From positions 1-13,763 of the forward strand of contig CAKQWJ010000037.1 of assembly GCA_934278925.1 (NCBI GenBank): a stretch of 13,763 nucleotides of DNA, given 5' to 3'. The notes under the pieces are model-generated. The model was not told the DNA's origin, ran no database searches, and saw nothing but the letters and a program-made list of their open reading frames with translations. The translations under genes were made by a program, and so were the position numbers. Source of the DNA: an uncultured Clostridia bacterium. Lineage in GTDB: Bacteria; Bacillota; Clostridia; Peptostreptococcales; Anaerovoracaceae. This document shows, in pieces, positions 1-6,212 of this stretch (position 1 is its first letter; every line of letters starts with the position of its first letter).

Positions 1-53
1 GGTCACATACATTCTACTAAAGAGTCTCTATGGATTTCAATTTTATTACATGT

Positions 54-959
54 TCAAGTTGATTTTACAATCGGCGCATCGAAATCGATTCGGCAGTAGT
101 GGTTTTTCTCATCGGTAAAAAAAATACCGTCTTTCGTCACCTGCAGATAATCGCAGGTCCCGGTGTACAGCGTTTCCACCTTGGTTTTTCCGACCTCTGC
201 TTTTATGATCTTCTCCTGATCCAAAATGCCGTAGACGGCTCCGTCGTATACGGTCAAGCTGCCTGCCTTGGCATCTTTCGTCAGAACCTTTTGATTCTCC
301 ACCTTGCTGCCGTTAATCTTGCCGACGGTAAAGGCGCCTTTGCCCCACTTTTTTCCGCCGTAATCGCCGTACAGCAAGCCGTCCACTGCCACAAATCGGC
401 CTTCCGAAACGAAATTACTCATGGCATAGACTTCGTCGCCACTCAGGGTAACGTCCCAGCCGTCCATGAGCCGGGATTTCTTTCCCAGGTATTTCATGAT
501 GTATTCCATTTCCATGGTCATGTCCTTGCCGTCGGACTGATAGGTGTCCTCGGAGCGGATGATCAGCTTTTCTCCATCCAGCTTCGCGGTCATGCTTTCG
601 CCTTCTTCTTCCCGAGCACCGGAGAAAGAGATCTTATAGGTTTTGTCCTTCGTCTTCGTCCAGATCGCGCCGTTCTCATCGTCCATCATGGTGAGGTACG
701 CCGCTCCGTCGCTGTATGCGCTGAACTTCAGCACTTTGGAGAAGTCTTCCCCGAAAATGGTTCTGACGGAATCCTTCTTCATCTTCTTTCCGTTATCGGT
801 TACTTCGATGTCCTCGCATTCCCAGCTGCCGATAATGGTTGTCTCCTTTGCTTTTTCTTTATCGGAATTCTTTCCGTCGTCCTTTCCGCCTCCGCCGCAT
901 CCTGCAAATGTGAAACACATTCCGAGTACGAGAGCGGCTGCCAGTATCTTCCTTTTCAT
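54..959 (-). CDS. Secreted lipoprotein of unknown function
   Basis: This predicted 301-residue lipoprotein would be exported and anchored to the outer face of the membrane. The first 20 residues are a typical lipoprotein signal: Lys/Arg at the N-terminus, a hydrophobic core, then a Phe-Ala-Gly-Cys lipobox with the lipidated Cys at about 21. A Gly-rich and Lys/Asp/Glu-rich linker follows. Residues around 45-160 (from Ile-Ile-Gly-Ser-Trp-Glu) look like a small beta-barrel domain of the kind found in Clostridia lipoproteins. The C-terminal half has repeated Gly/Tyr beta-strand motifs (for example VDGLLYGDYGG and VYDGAVYGILD) resembling DUF5050-like propeller blades; this is a pattern impression, not a search result. 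I chose the ATG at 959 because an AGAAGGTGG ribosome site sits 5-7 bases upstream. An in-frame GTG at 968 would overlap that site. The gene follows another lipoprotein on the same strand, but a terminator lies between them. No terminator is visible between the stop codon and the window edge. Function is unknown. Confidence 0.8.
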   Translation of the reverse strand: MKRKILAAALVLGMCFTFAGCGGGGKDDGKNSDKEKAKETTIIGSWECEDIEVTDNGKKMKKDSVRTIFGEDFSKVLKFSAYSDGAAYLTMMDDENGAIWTKTKDKTYKISFSGAREEEGESMTAKLDGEKLIIRSEDTYQSDGKDMTMEMEYIMKYLGKKSRLMDGWDVTLSGDEVYAMSNFVSEGRFVAVDGLLYGDYGGKKWGKGAFTVGKINGSKVENQKVLTKDAKAGSLTVYDGAVYGILDQEKIIKAEVGKTKVETLYTGTCDYLQVTKDGIFFTDEKNHYCRIDFDAPIVKST

Positions 960-1013
960 CGTCGCCACCTTCTTTTCTGTTCGGTCATCTCTCGTGCTTT
1001 AACGGAATTTCTG

Positions 1014-1047
1014 CATTGTCTCCGCATTCATTCGGCCGGAGACAATG
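1014..1047. other. Perfect 11-bp inverted repeat upstream of the first lipoprotein gene
   Basis: CATTGTCTCCG (1014-1024) and CGGAGACAATG (1037-1047) are perfectly complementary and enclose a 12-base loop. Neither strand has a T-run next to the stem, so it is not an ordinary terminator. It lies 55-88 bases upstream of the lipoprotein ATG at 959. It could be a leader RNA hairpin or an operator. A separate terminator (1053-1090) lies directly behind it. Confidence 0.6.
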
Positions 1048-1052
1048 GGGTT

Positions 1053-1090
1053 AGAAAAAGCCATAAACCGCCATCCGGCGATCTATGGCT
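1053..1090 (-). terminator. Rho-independent terminator after the DUF5067-like lipoprotein
   Basis: Read on the minus strand, AGCCATA (1090-1084) pairs with TATGGCT (1065-1059). An inner CGCC/GGCG stem lies inside, and TTTTTCTAA follows. It begins 6 bases past the TAA of the lipoprotein gene ending at 1097 and separates the two lipoprotein genes. Confidence 0.8.
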
Positions 1091-1096
1091 GCGGAC

Positions 1097-1576
1097 TTAC
1101 TTGGTGATATCGATTTCCATGGAGTCGGTTTCGTCCCCTGCGAGATTCGCGAATTCTGCTTTTACCGGACTCTTGAGGTTACGCAGCTTGCCGGTGGTCT
1201 TCACCTCCAGGGATTTTCCCGGTTCCACATCGGTTCCCATCGCATCATCTACGGCATCGTAGGTATCCTTTACGAACACCGTGCTGTTCTCCAGCTTTTC
1301 CCCATCCTGGGTCAGCGCATAATCAAAGGCCCACGTAAAGGATTTTGCTTCCTCCGCGTTGTTGGTGTACTCCCAGATCACCACAATGGCATCGTCTTCA
1401 TCGCTGTCCTTTACAATCTCATAGCCTTTGAATTCCGCCTTGTAATCCCCAATCTGCATCACGTTGGGATCGGATTTCTCACTTTTCGCACTTTCGGAAT
1501 CACCGCCTCCTCCGCCGCATGCCGTGAATGAGAACATCAGCATCAACGAAAGCATCAGCATTACTATCTTTTTCAT
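1097..1576 (-). CDS. DUF5067-like lipoprotein
   Basis: This predicted 159-residue lipoprotein has a Met/Leu-rich signal peptide ending in a Phe-Thr-Ala-Cys lipobox (Cys at about 20), followed by five glycines and a Ser/Glu/Lys linker. The mature domain (about residues 40-159) starts with MQIGDYKAEFKGYEIVKD and continues with DDAIVVIWEYTNN, where Asn-Asn precedes an acidic/Ser stretch. This pattern matches the DUF5067 family of small Firmicutes lipoproteins with an immunoglobulin-like beta-sandwich; the family assignment is from memory of the pattern. The ATG at 1576 is preferred because GAGAAGGTGAG lies just upstream; a GTG at 1585 is too close to that site. The role is unknown, and a cell-surface binding domain is the usual guess for this family. 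The gene looks monocistronic: a terminator follows at 1053-1090 and another lies upstream at 1754-1786. Confidence 0.82.
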   Translation of the reverse strand: MKKIVMLMLSLMLMFSFTACGGGGGDSESAKSEKSDPNVMQIGDYKAEFKGYEIVKDSDEDDAIVVIWEYTNNAEEAKSFTWAFDYALTQDGEKLENSTVFVKDTYDAVDDAMGTDVEPGKSLEVKTTGKLRNLKSPVKAEFANLAGDETDSMEIDITK

Positions 1577-1597
1577 GTCTCTCACCTTCTCTTAAAA

Positions 1598-1611
1598 TGA
1601 TTCTTTCGAAT
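1598..1611 (-). other. Leader hairpin upstream of the DUF5067-like lipoprotein
   Basis: On the minus strand GATTC-GAAA-GAATC forms a perfect 5-bp stem with a GNRA-type tetraloop, a few bases upstream of the ribosome binding site for the ATG at 1576. It could influence translation or mRNA stability. It may also be chance. Confidence 0.35.
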
Positions 1612-1669
1612 CTCGGGTTCGATAACGGTTCTCTGTGAAACATACGAAGCACTTCTTGTTTGTGAGAGT

Positions 1670-1675
1670 ATTGTA
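1670..1675 (-). promoter_or_regulatory. Candidate extended -10 for the DUF5067-like lipoprotein
   Basis: On the minus strand the sequence TTGGTACAAT provides a TACAAT -10 preceded by TG-N (extended -10). No good -35 is visible 17 bases upstream. It lies about 95 bases before the ATG at 1576, downstream of the previous gene's terminator. Confidence 0.35.
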
Positions 1676-1753
1676 CCAAGTTCTCGCCGGCGGAACATCA
1701 CCCGAAAGGGTATTTTTCAGGGGGCTTCCATTTTTCGTACCCACGAATACCGT

Positions 1754-1786
1754 ATAAAAAAACGAGCCTCCGGAAGGAAGCTCGTT
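1754..1786 (-). terminator. Rho-independent terminator after the unrecognised gene 1809-2555
   Basis: On the minus strand AACGAGC (1786-1780) pairs with GCTCGTT (1767-1761). The loop carries an inner TTCC/GGAG pairing, and seven T residues follow. The hairpin starts 22 bases beyond the TGA at 1809. Confidence 0.85.
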
Positions 1787-1808
1787 CATGATATCTTGGA
1801 CTCCGGCA

Positions 1809-2555
1809 TCACCGGACCATCCTGCGAGACAGTGCGCCGCCGTTATGATAGTAAGGATAGTATTTCAGGTATATTCGAGGAATCCGAAAGAATCCTTCCG
1901 GTCGCTGATTGGATACGCCAATTGCATCCCCCAGCCATTCTCCCGGTTTGGCATTTTCCCCATATCCCAAAAGAAGCGACAGCGGATCCACCTCCACTTC
2001 ATAGTAATATCTTTCCGTCGAAAAATCTGCATTATAATTACGTGCCAAGACTGCAATCTCTCCCAGTTCATAGTAGATTCCCTTGGTATAGTTTATCGTG
2101 TAGCGATATTCTTCGGTTTCCCTTTGGAACAGTCCACGAAACGGATGATTAATGTCAATTCCGAACTCATTGGGAAAATCCATACCTGCTCTAACGTCTG
2201 CAATATAAGACCCGATATATTCCCGCACAATTTCTTCCGCTTCTTTAAACAGGCCGGATACATCCCGGTATGTTTCGTAAATTAAATCAAACACATCTTC
2301 GGGATAACCGAATCCCACCGTTTGCTCGTATAGAACCCGCATCAATTCGTTAGTATAAGATGCTTTCACACTGCAGGAATCTCCAATCCAAAGAATCCGA
2401 TCTCCTTTCCACTCATCGCTCAGCAAGCTGTGCAGCGCATTTCGCACCTCATTCTCTCTGGACATACACTGATGGAATCTAGCGCCGTAATCAAATGCGG
2501 AAGGCTCAATATATTCTCGTTTGTCCACATTGACCCACTTATAATCTTCCCCCAT
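1809..2555 (-). CDS. Hypothetical cytosolic protein, possibly truncated at its N-terminus
   Basis: I do not recognise this protein by name. It has 248 residues, no signal peptide and no membrane segment. It is rich in Tyr, Trp, Asp and Glu, with a Trp-Val-Asn-Val-Asp-Lys motif near the start, a central LLSDEWKGDRILWIGDS stretch (about residues 43-59) and a C-terminal GDAIGVSNQRPEGFFRIP segment. The overall look is that of acidic, aromatic-rich small proteins common in Clostridia, some of which act as immunity-type proteins; this is an impression only. The ATG at 2555 has no ribosome binding site in front of it. The overlapping frame just upstream reads KLYEFRCGNVQWG and runs into a run of five G residues at this start, so the true N-terminus may have been lost by a frameshift. 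A good promoter (2621-2649) and a terminator (1754-1786) bracket the gene as a single unit. Confidence 0.7.
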   Translation of the reverse strand: MGEDYKWVNVDKREYIEPSAFDYGARFHQCMSRENEVRNALHSLLSDEWKGDRILWIGDSCSVKASYTNELMRVLYEQTVGFGYPEDVFDLIYETYRDVSGLFKEAEEIVREYIGSYIADVRAGMDFPNEFGIDINHPFRGLFQRETEEYRYTINYTKGIYYELGEIAVLARNYNADFSTERYYYEVEVDPLSLLLGYGENAKPGEWLGDAIGVSNQRPEGFFRIPRIYLKYYPYYHNGGALSRRMVR

Positions 2556-2620
2556 TGCACATTACCGCAACGGAATTCGTACAACTTAAAGGATTCCGCT
2601 GCGACTCCTTTCTTGGTTAC

Positions 2621-2649
2621 ACCATACCTTGAGTGCATCAGGTTGTCAA
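2621..2649 (-). promoter_or_regulatory. Sigma-A-like promoter for the gene 1809-2555
   Basis: On the minus strand a perfect TTGACA -35 (2649-2644) is followed after exactly 17 bases by TATGGT (2626-2621). Expected transcription start is near 2614. An AAAGGAG motif lies at about 2609-2603, but no start codon follows it at normal distance. Confidence 0.6.
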
Positions 2650-2741
2650 GACTCTAGACGATCAGCGAAAGCCTTGATTTGCGACCGGCAAAGGAAGTGG
2701 CACTGATTCGCCCGGGGCCGATGGGGCTTCGTCAGCCCGGG

Positions 2742-3171
2742 CGTGGTGCTTCACTGCCCGCTAGCCCTTATTCCTTCGTCGCCGGGCACCACGTCCCCCG
2801 AGCTAATTGGGCCTTCGGCGACCCGGACGTGGTGCTTCACTGCCCGCTAGCCCTTATTCCTTCGTCGCCGGGCACCACGTCAACAGGGCGAATGGGCACC
2901 GGTCCGCCCGGGGCGTGGTGCTTCACCGCCCGCTAGCCCTTGTTCCTTCGTCGCCGGGCACCACGTCAACAGGGCGAATGGGCACCGGTCCGCCCGGGGC
3001 GTGGTGCTTCACCGCCCGCTAGCCCTTGTTCCTTCGTCGCCGGGCACCACGTCAACAGGGCGAATGGGCACCGGTCCGCCCGGGGCGTGGTGCTTCACCG
3101 CCCGCTAGCCCTTATTCCTTCGTCGGCAGGCACCACGTTCCTCAAGCTAGATGGGCCTTCGCCGGCGAAGC
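2742..3171. repeat. Tandem array A: five 86-bp GC-rich hairpin repeats
   Basis: Units start at 2742, 2828, 2914, 3000 and 3086, always 86 bp apart. Units 2914 and 3000 are identical, and unit 2828 differs from them at two positions. The two outer units diverge in their last 34 bp and resemble each other there (both contain AGCTA followed by TGGGCCTTCG). Each unit opens with CGTGGTGC and has its complement GCACCACG at unit positions 45-52, giving a 52-bp arm-to-arm inverted repeat. A 34-bp linker follows, holding a smaller GGGCG/CGCCC hairpin in the central units. A degenerate, GC-rich fragment precedes the array from about 2700. No protein-coding signal was found: 86 is not a multiple of 3, so the reading frame changes from unit to unit. 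The array lies downstream of the XRE gene's terminator and upstream of the promoter at 2649, so it is probably not part of either transcript. Confidence 0.95.
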
Positions 3172-3204
3172 ATGCCTGGTCCGGCTGCGCTTACACAGAT
3201 GTTA

Positions 3205-3223
3205 GAAACGGCGGGGCCGTTTC
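3205..3223. other. Short perfect hairpin beside array A
   Basis: GAAACGGC (3205-3212) and GCCGTTTC (3216-3223) enclose a GGG loop. Neither strand has a T-run next to it. It lies between array A and the XRE terminator. Confidence 0.5.
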
Positions 3224-3237
3224 CTTCTGCTCCCCAC

Positions 3238-3283
3238 AAAAAAGAATCCCCGACGCCGCCTCATCCGCGGTCGTCGGAGATTC
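3238..3283 (-). terminator. Rho-independent terminator after the XRE regulator
   Basis: On the minus strand GAATCTCCGACG pairs with CGTCGGGGATTC (arms at 3283-3272 and 3255-3244, with one mismatch). The loop is GC-rich with further internal pairing, and six T residues follow. It lies 27 bases past the stop codon of the gene at 3310. Confidence 0.85.
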
Positions 3284-3309
3284 CCTCTCACCCTATTCTC
3301 TTACTGCAT

Positions 3310-4077
3310 TTATTTACTTTTCTTCCACACAATGGAATTGCCCGCATTCGCATCCACGATTCGATTCACTTCGCTGAACCACATATCCGTCGAAACGGCG
3401 CTTCCGCCCTTCTTTCCGAAAATCCGGTCGAAATTGCTCATCTCCAGGCTCAGTTCCACGGTATCCGATCCCGCCTTGGGCGAACCCACCGAAACGACGG
3501 CCCGATCCGGCACCTCCAGCGTTATGCAGGAGGCCACTTTGTTGTTCATCAATTGATTGTACTCTTCCCCCTCGAACACGTAGATTCCCTTGGCCGGGGC
3601 TTTGGTCCCGTTCACCCCGTAGTAGGTTCGCGCATTGTCGTTTGGAAGTTTATAAAAAGCCATCTTCCGATCCCGATCGATTTTCACATCGTCGAGGTGA
3701 ACCGAATTCACCTCCACCACCTCCGCACCGCAATCCTCGGCGCTCAACCGAACGTAGGTATGTTCCAGCGCGTACAATCCCAGTCCCACCAGCAGAAGCA
3801 GCCCCACCGTGAGCGCCGCCATCTTATAGTTCTGAAAACGCCCCTTGCGCTGTTCCTTCGTAATCTCCTGCACCATCTTGCCATCTCCTTTCACCAGAGC
3901 GTCCAGAGAAATATCAAAAGAATCGCTGATAAAAACCAGCATCTCCAGGTCCGGATAGCTTTTCCCGTTCTCCCAATTGGAAATGGTCTGCCGCGTGACA
4001 CTGCACCGCTCCGCCAGCCCCTCCTGGGTCAGGTTATTTGCTTTTCTCAGTTCCGTAATTCTTCTTCCAAGTTCCAT
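3310..4077 (-). CDS. Membrane-anchored XRE-family transcriptional regulator
   Basis: This 255-residue protein has a Cro/C1-type helix-turn-helix domain (about residues 4-63). Hallmarks are LRKANNLTQEGLAER, the recognition helix VTRQTISNWENGKSYPD, and the following DISLDALV segment. A basic stretch leads into a single hydrophobic membrane helix at about residues 85-104. The remaining roughly 150 residues have no recognised domain and should lie outside the cell. They include a Tyr-Tyr-Gly-Val-Asn-Gly segment and beta-strand-like stretches. A DNA-binding head joined to an external domain suggests a one-component sensor of cell-surface or small-molecule signals; ligand and targets are unknown. 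The ATG at 4077 has a GGGAGAGGG ribosome site about 8 bases upstream. The gene appears monocistronic, with a TATAAT motif upstream at 4125-4130 and a terminator at 3238-3283. Confidence 0.85.
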   Translation of the reverse strand: MELGRRITELRKANNLTQEGLAERCSVTRQTISNWENGKSYPDLEMLVFISDSFDISLDALVKGDGKMVQEITKEQRKGRFQNYKMAALTVGLLLLVGLGLYALEHTYVRLSAEDCGAEVVEVNSVHLDDVKIDRDRKMAFYKLPNDNARTYYGVNGTKAPAKGIYVFEGEEYNQLMNNKVASCITLEVPDRAVVSVGSPKAGSDTVELSLEMSNFDRIFGKKGGSAVSTDMWFSEVNRIVDANAGNSIVWKKSK

Positions 4078-4124
4078 ATCCGACGCCCTCTCCCGAAAAA
4101 TATTTGCAAGATGATTCTGCCTTT

Positions 4125-4130
4125 ATTATA
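4125..4130 (-). promoter_or_regulatory. Candidate -10 element for the XRE regulator
   Basis: A perfect TATAAT lies on the minus strand, about 48 bases before the ATG at 4077. The expected -35 region is poor, so the promoter may depend on an activator or on the gene's own product. The preceding gene's terminator ends at 4164, so initiation here is plausible. Confidence 0.45.
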
Positions 4131-4163
4131 GCCGAAAGTCTATCCAATTACATTTGCATCGCC

Positions 4164-4194
4164 AATAAAAACAGCGCAAAGAATCTTTGCGCTG
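4164..4194 (-). terminator. Rho-independent terminator after the Lin0512-family gene
   Basis: On the minus strand CAGCGCAAAG (4194-4185) and CTTTGCGCTG (4181-4172) form a perfect 10-bp stem with a 3-base loop, followed by TTTTTATT. It lies about 30 bases beyond the stop codon at 4224. Confidence 0.9.
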
Positions 4195-4223
4195 CGTTAA
4201 AGTCTTAAGTTTCCGGCATTTTC

Positions 4224-4583
4224 CTACGCATCTACGTACACGGTAAGCGCGACGATTGCGATTGTAATCTCTGTTTTCGGTTTTCCGTTCAAAGCAATTC
4301 CCTCCGGATTTGCACCGCCGTGATGCACCTCTGCCTCCACATTCCACCAGTGCAGATAATCCGTTACGACAGCCGGGTCCACTTCTTCCGGGTGGGGCGC
4401 ATAGATGTCCGCCTTGATAAACGCCTGCTTCTTGCGGTCGGTAATTTCAAAAATTTCGGAGATGCCCGCCATGCAGCAGTGATGGATGGCATCTTCCGTG
4501 GCCTTCCGCACCGCATTGTTCTGGTCACCGCCGTGCATATCCACACCCTGTCCGAATTCAATCAGTAATCTCTTCATTGCCAT
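4224..4583 (-). CDS. Lin0512-family conserved protein
   Basis: This 119-residue soluble protein begins MAMKRLLIEFGQGVDMHGGD. That fits the opening of the conserved Lin0512 family (TIGR02058), whose members start with a basic residue, IEFGxGxDxHGxD and then an Ala-rich helix ending in DAIxH. Here the helix reads VRKATEDAIHHCC. The C-terminus (TEITIAIVALTVYVDA) also fits a family strand. The family is widespread in Firmicutes and has no established function that I know of. The conserved Asp, His and Gly residues near the N-terminus suggest a metal or ligand site, which is inference. Length matches the family. The ATG at 4583 was chosen because AAAGGAGG lies 7 bases upstream; the reading frame is open further upstream but lacks a ribosome site. 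The gene lies just downstream of the tRNA operon with its own candidate promoter and terminator. Confidence 0.8.
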   Translation of the reverse strand: MAMKRLLIEFGQGVDMHGGDQNNAVRKATEDAIHHCCMAGISEIFEITDRKKQAFIKADIYAPHPEEVDPAVVTDYLHWWNVEAEVHHGGANPEGIALNGKPKTEITIAIVALTVYVDA

Positions 4584-4642
4584 ACTATACCTCCTTTGCA
4601 GTTTGCATCCACGATTCTTCATTCACTCTGATTCTTGTATAT

Positions 4643-4648
4643 ATTATA
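4643..4648 (-). promoter_or_regulatory. Candidate -10 element for the Lin0512-family gene
   Basis: TATAAT lies on the minus strand within an A/T-rich stretch about 60 bases before the ATG at 4583. The -35 candidate 16-17 bases upstream is weak. Confidence 0.4.
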
Positions 4649-4758
4649 CTCAGTTCTGCAAAACGCACCATCACTTTTTTCGTAGAATTGGCGAATTTCT
4701 AACCGTAGCTTTGGCGATGATAGATAAATGACGTCAAGCAAGCCTGATTTCCGGGCAT

Positions 4759-4787
4759 AAAAAAATCGAAGCTTTCGGCTTCGATTT
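4759..4787 (-). terminator. Terminator of the tRNA operon
   Basis: On the minus strand AAATCGAAGC (4787-4778) and GCTTCGATTT (4772-4763) form a perfect 10-bp stem with a 5-base loop, ending in a run of seven T residues. It begins 10 bases after the CCA end of the initiator tRNA. Confidence 0.92.
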
Positions 4788-4797
4788 CAAATTCGTG

Positions 4798-4873
<76 letters not shown>

Positions 4874-4884
4874 ATATTAAGAAT

Positions 4885-4973
4885 TGGTGCCGGAAACCGG
4901 GGTCGAACCGGTACGAGAATCACTTCTCACGGGATTTTAAGTCCCGGGCGTCTGCCAATTCCGCCATTCCGGC
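4885..4973 (-). tRNA. tRNA-Leu (anticodon UAA)
   Basis: An 89-base class II tRNA with encoded CCA. The acceptor stem is GCCGGAA/TTCCGGC, the anticodon loop CTTAAAA, and a long variable arm (GTGAGAAGTGATTCTC region) is typical of Leu tRNAs. It is the middle gene of the operon, 12 bases after tRNA-Asn and 11 bases before the initiator tRNA. Confidence 0.95.
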
Positions 4974-4985
4974 GTAAAAAATAAA

Positions 4986-5060
4986 TGGCTCCGAGGGTGG
5001 GGCTCGAACCCACAACCTACCGGTTAACAGCCGGTTGCTCTGCCATTGAGCTACCTCGGA
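4986..5060 (-). tRNA. tRNA-Asn (anticodon GUU)
   Basis: A 75-base cloverleaf with encoded CCA, acceptor stem TCCGAGG/CCTCGGA, anticodon loop CTGTTAA and T-loop TTCGAGC. It is the first gene of the tRNA operon, starting about 25 bases after the predicted transcription start. Confidence 0.95.
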
Positions 5061-5089
5061 TTAATTCGTCCCTTATTTGCGACTCCTAT

Positions 5090-5118
5090 AGTATACGTCA
5101 TTTTGAGCTCCGTGTCAA
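5090..5118 (-). promoter_or_regulatory. Strong sigma-A promoter of the tRNA operon
   Basis: On the minus strand TTGACA (5118-5113), a 17-base spacer and TATACT (5095-5090). A/T-rich sequence with long A and T runs lies upstream of the -35 and may act as an UP element. Confidence 0.9.
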
Positions 5119-5231
5119 CACTTTTTTTAAATTATTTTTTAAAGTGTTGTTCGTGTTCTCAAATCAAACGCGCTACCAATATATTATACATATTTTCTAG
5201 GGCAATTGCAAGACTTTTTTAATTCCCCAGG

Positions 5232-5263
5232 ATAGAAGAGCTGCCGCATCACGGCGACAGCTC
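5232..5263 (-). terminator. Hairpin terminator region after proC
   Basis: On the minus strand GAGCTGTCGC (5263-5254) and GCGGCAGCTC (5247-5238) form a 10-bp stem with a 6-base loop and one G-T pair, followed by TTCTATCC. There is no clean T-run directly after it. A smaller CACTA/TAGTG hairpin (5298-5283) followed by GGGTTTTATAATT sits immediately after the proC stop codon, so the two may work together to end the hyp operon. Confidence 0.65.
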
Positions 5264-5300
5264 CTCCGCAAATTATAAAACCCACTAAGGAAGTAGTGTC

Positions 5301-6107
5301 TTATTTTGCGCTCTGCATAGCGATGGACTTCTCGGTCGCTGCAGTTACGCCTTCGATAACGGTAGTTCTCAGACCACCCAGCTCCAGCTCTCTAACACCG
5401 GCAATTGTAGTACCTGCCGGGGAAGAAACCATGTCCTTCAGCTCGCCCGGGTGCTTTCCGGTCTCCAGAACCATCTTTGCTGCGCCCAGTACGGTCTGTG
5501 CAGCGAATGTGTACGCCTGCTTTCTCTGCATTCCACCGTTAACAGCAGCATCTGCCATTGCTTCGATGAACATGAATACGTATGCAGGGCCGCTTCCGCT
5601 TACACCGGTAACGATATCGAACAGGTTCTCCGGCATGATTTCAGCCTTACCAAATGCGCTCAGGATGTTCAGTGCGCGCTGAGCTTCTTCCTCAGTTACA
5701 TATTCGTTCGGGCAAGCAGCGGACATACCCTCTCCAACCTGAGCCGGAGTATTCGGCATAACACGAACTGCTTTTACCGGCTTGCCGAACTGCTCGTCCA
5801 GGTATGCCAGAGTTCTGCCGGCACCGATGCTGATGAACAGGTGCTTATCTGTTACGTGCTCTTTGATTCCCTCGATTACGCCGGCATAGTACTGCGGCTT
5901 GATGGTCAGGAAAATTGTATCGCAGTTCTCCAGAACTTCAACGTTGCTATCGGTTACATTGATGCCGTTAACTTCCTTTGTCTTCTGTCTGCTTCCTTCG
6001 AAAGGATCTGCGCCCCAGATGTCCTCCGGCTTGTACAGGCCGGCTTTGATAATGCCGCCCATCATTGCATTGGCCATTACTCCGCATCCGATAAATCCAA
6101 GTTTCAT
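5301..6107 (-). CDS. proC: Pyrroline-5-carboxylate reductase
   Basis: This 268-residue cytosolic enzyme reduces 1-pyrroline-5-carboxylate to L-proline with NAD(P)H. An N-terminal Rossmann fold opens with the nucleotide-binding motif GFIGCGVMANAM. IKPQ and the RVMPNTPAQVGEG segment (about residues 120-132) are family landmarks. The C-terminal dimerisation domain carries the signature GVSGSGPAYVFMFIEAMADA, followed by SSPAGTTIAGVRELE. Length is normal. The ATG at 6107 has an AAGGAG site 6 bases upstream. It is the third gene of the operon, after hypE and hypD. HypD releases pyrroline-5-carboxylate, so this copy most likely completes conversion of hydroxyproline to proline rather than serving proline biosynthesis. 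The same genes are associated in hydroxyproline-using Clostridia such as Clostridioides difficile. A hairpin lies in the gap to hypD (6166-6198). Confidence 0.96.
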   Translation of the reverse strand: MKLGFIGCGVMANAMMGGIIKAGLYKPEDIWGADPFEGSRQKTKEVNGINVTDSNVEVLENCDTIFLTIKPQYYAGVIEGIKEHVTDKHLFISIGAGRTLAYLDEQFGKPVKAVRVMPNTPAQVGEGMSAACPNEYVTEEEAQRALNILSAFGKAEIMPENLFDIVTGVSGSGPAYVFMFIEAMADAAVNGGMQRKQAYTFAAQTVLGAAKMVLETGKHPGELKDMVSSPAGTTIAGVRELELGGLRTTVIEGVTAATEKSIAMQSAK

Positions 6108-6165
6108 TTCATTCTCCTTTTCTTCACACTTGAGATAGTTAATTGGTTAACACCTTTTATTTATG

Positions 6166-6198
6166 CCACAGGCGCTCCCGCGAGAGGAACGCCTATGG
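6166..6198 (-). other. Intercistronic hairpin between hypD and proC
   Basis: CCACAGGCG (6166-6174) pairs with CGCCTATGG (6190-6198), with one C/A mismatch, around a 15-base loop that can itself pair CTC with GAG. On the minus strand it is followed by GCATAAATAAAAGG rather than a T-run. A processing or stabilising element, or a weak attenuator lowering proC relative to hypD, is therefore more likely than full termination. Confidence 0.6.
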
Positions 6199-6212
6199 TA
6201 AAAACAATTATA

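Noticed and set aside
1592..1789. A 65-codon minus-strand open frame between the lipoprotein and the unrecognised gene
   Set aside because: It begins inside the terminator hairpin, has no ribosome site and is of unremarkable composition.
2742..3171. CRISPR array
   Set aside because: Units are contiguous 86-bp direct repeats. There is no short repeat alternating with unique spacers, and no cas gene in the window.
2679..3377. Overlapping plus-strand open frames across array A
   Set aside because: The 86-bp period shifts frame in each unit, the products are low-complexity Gly/Pro/Arg/Ala, and no ribosome site is present.
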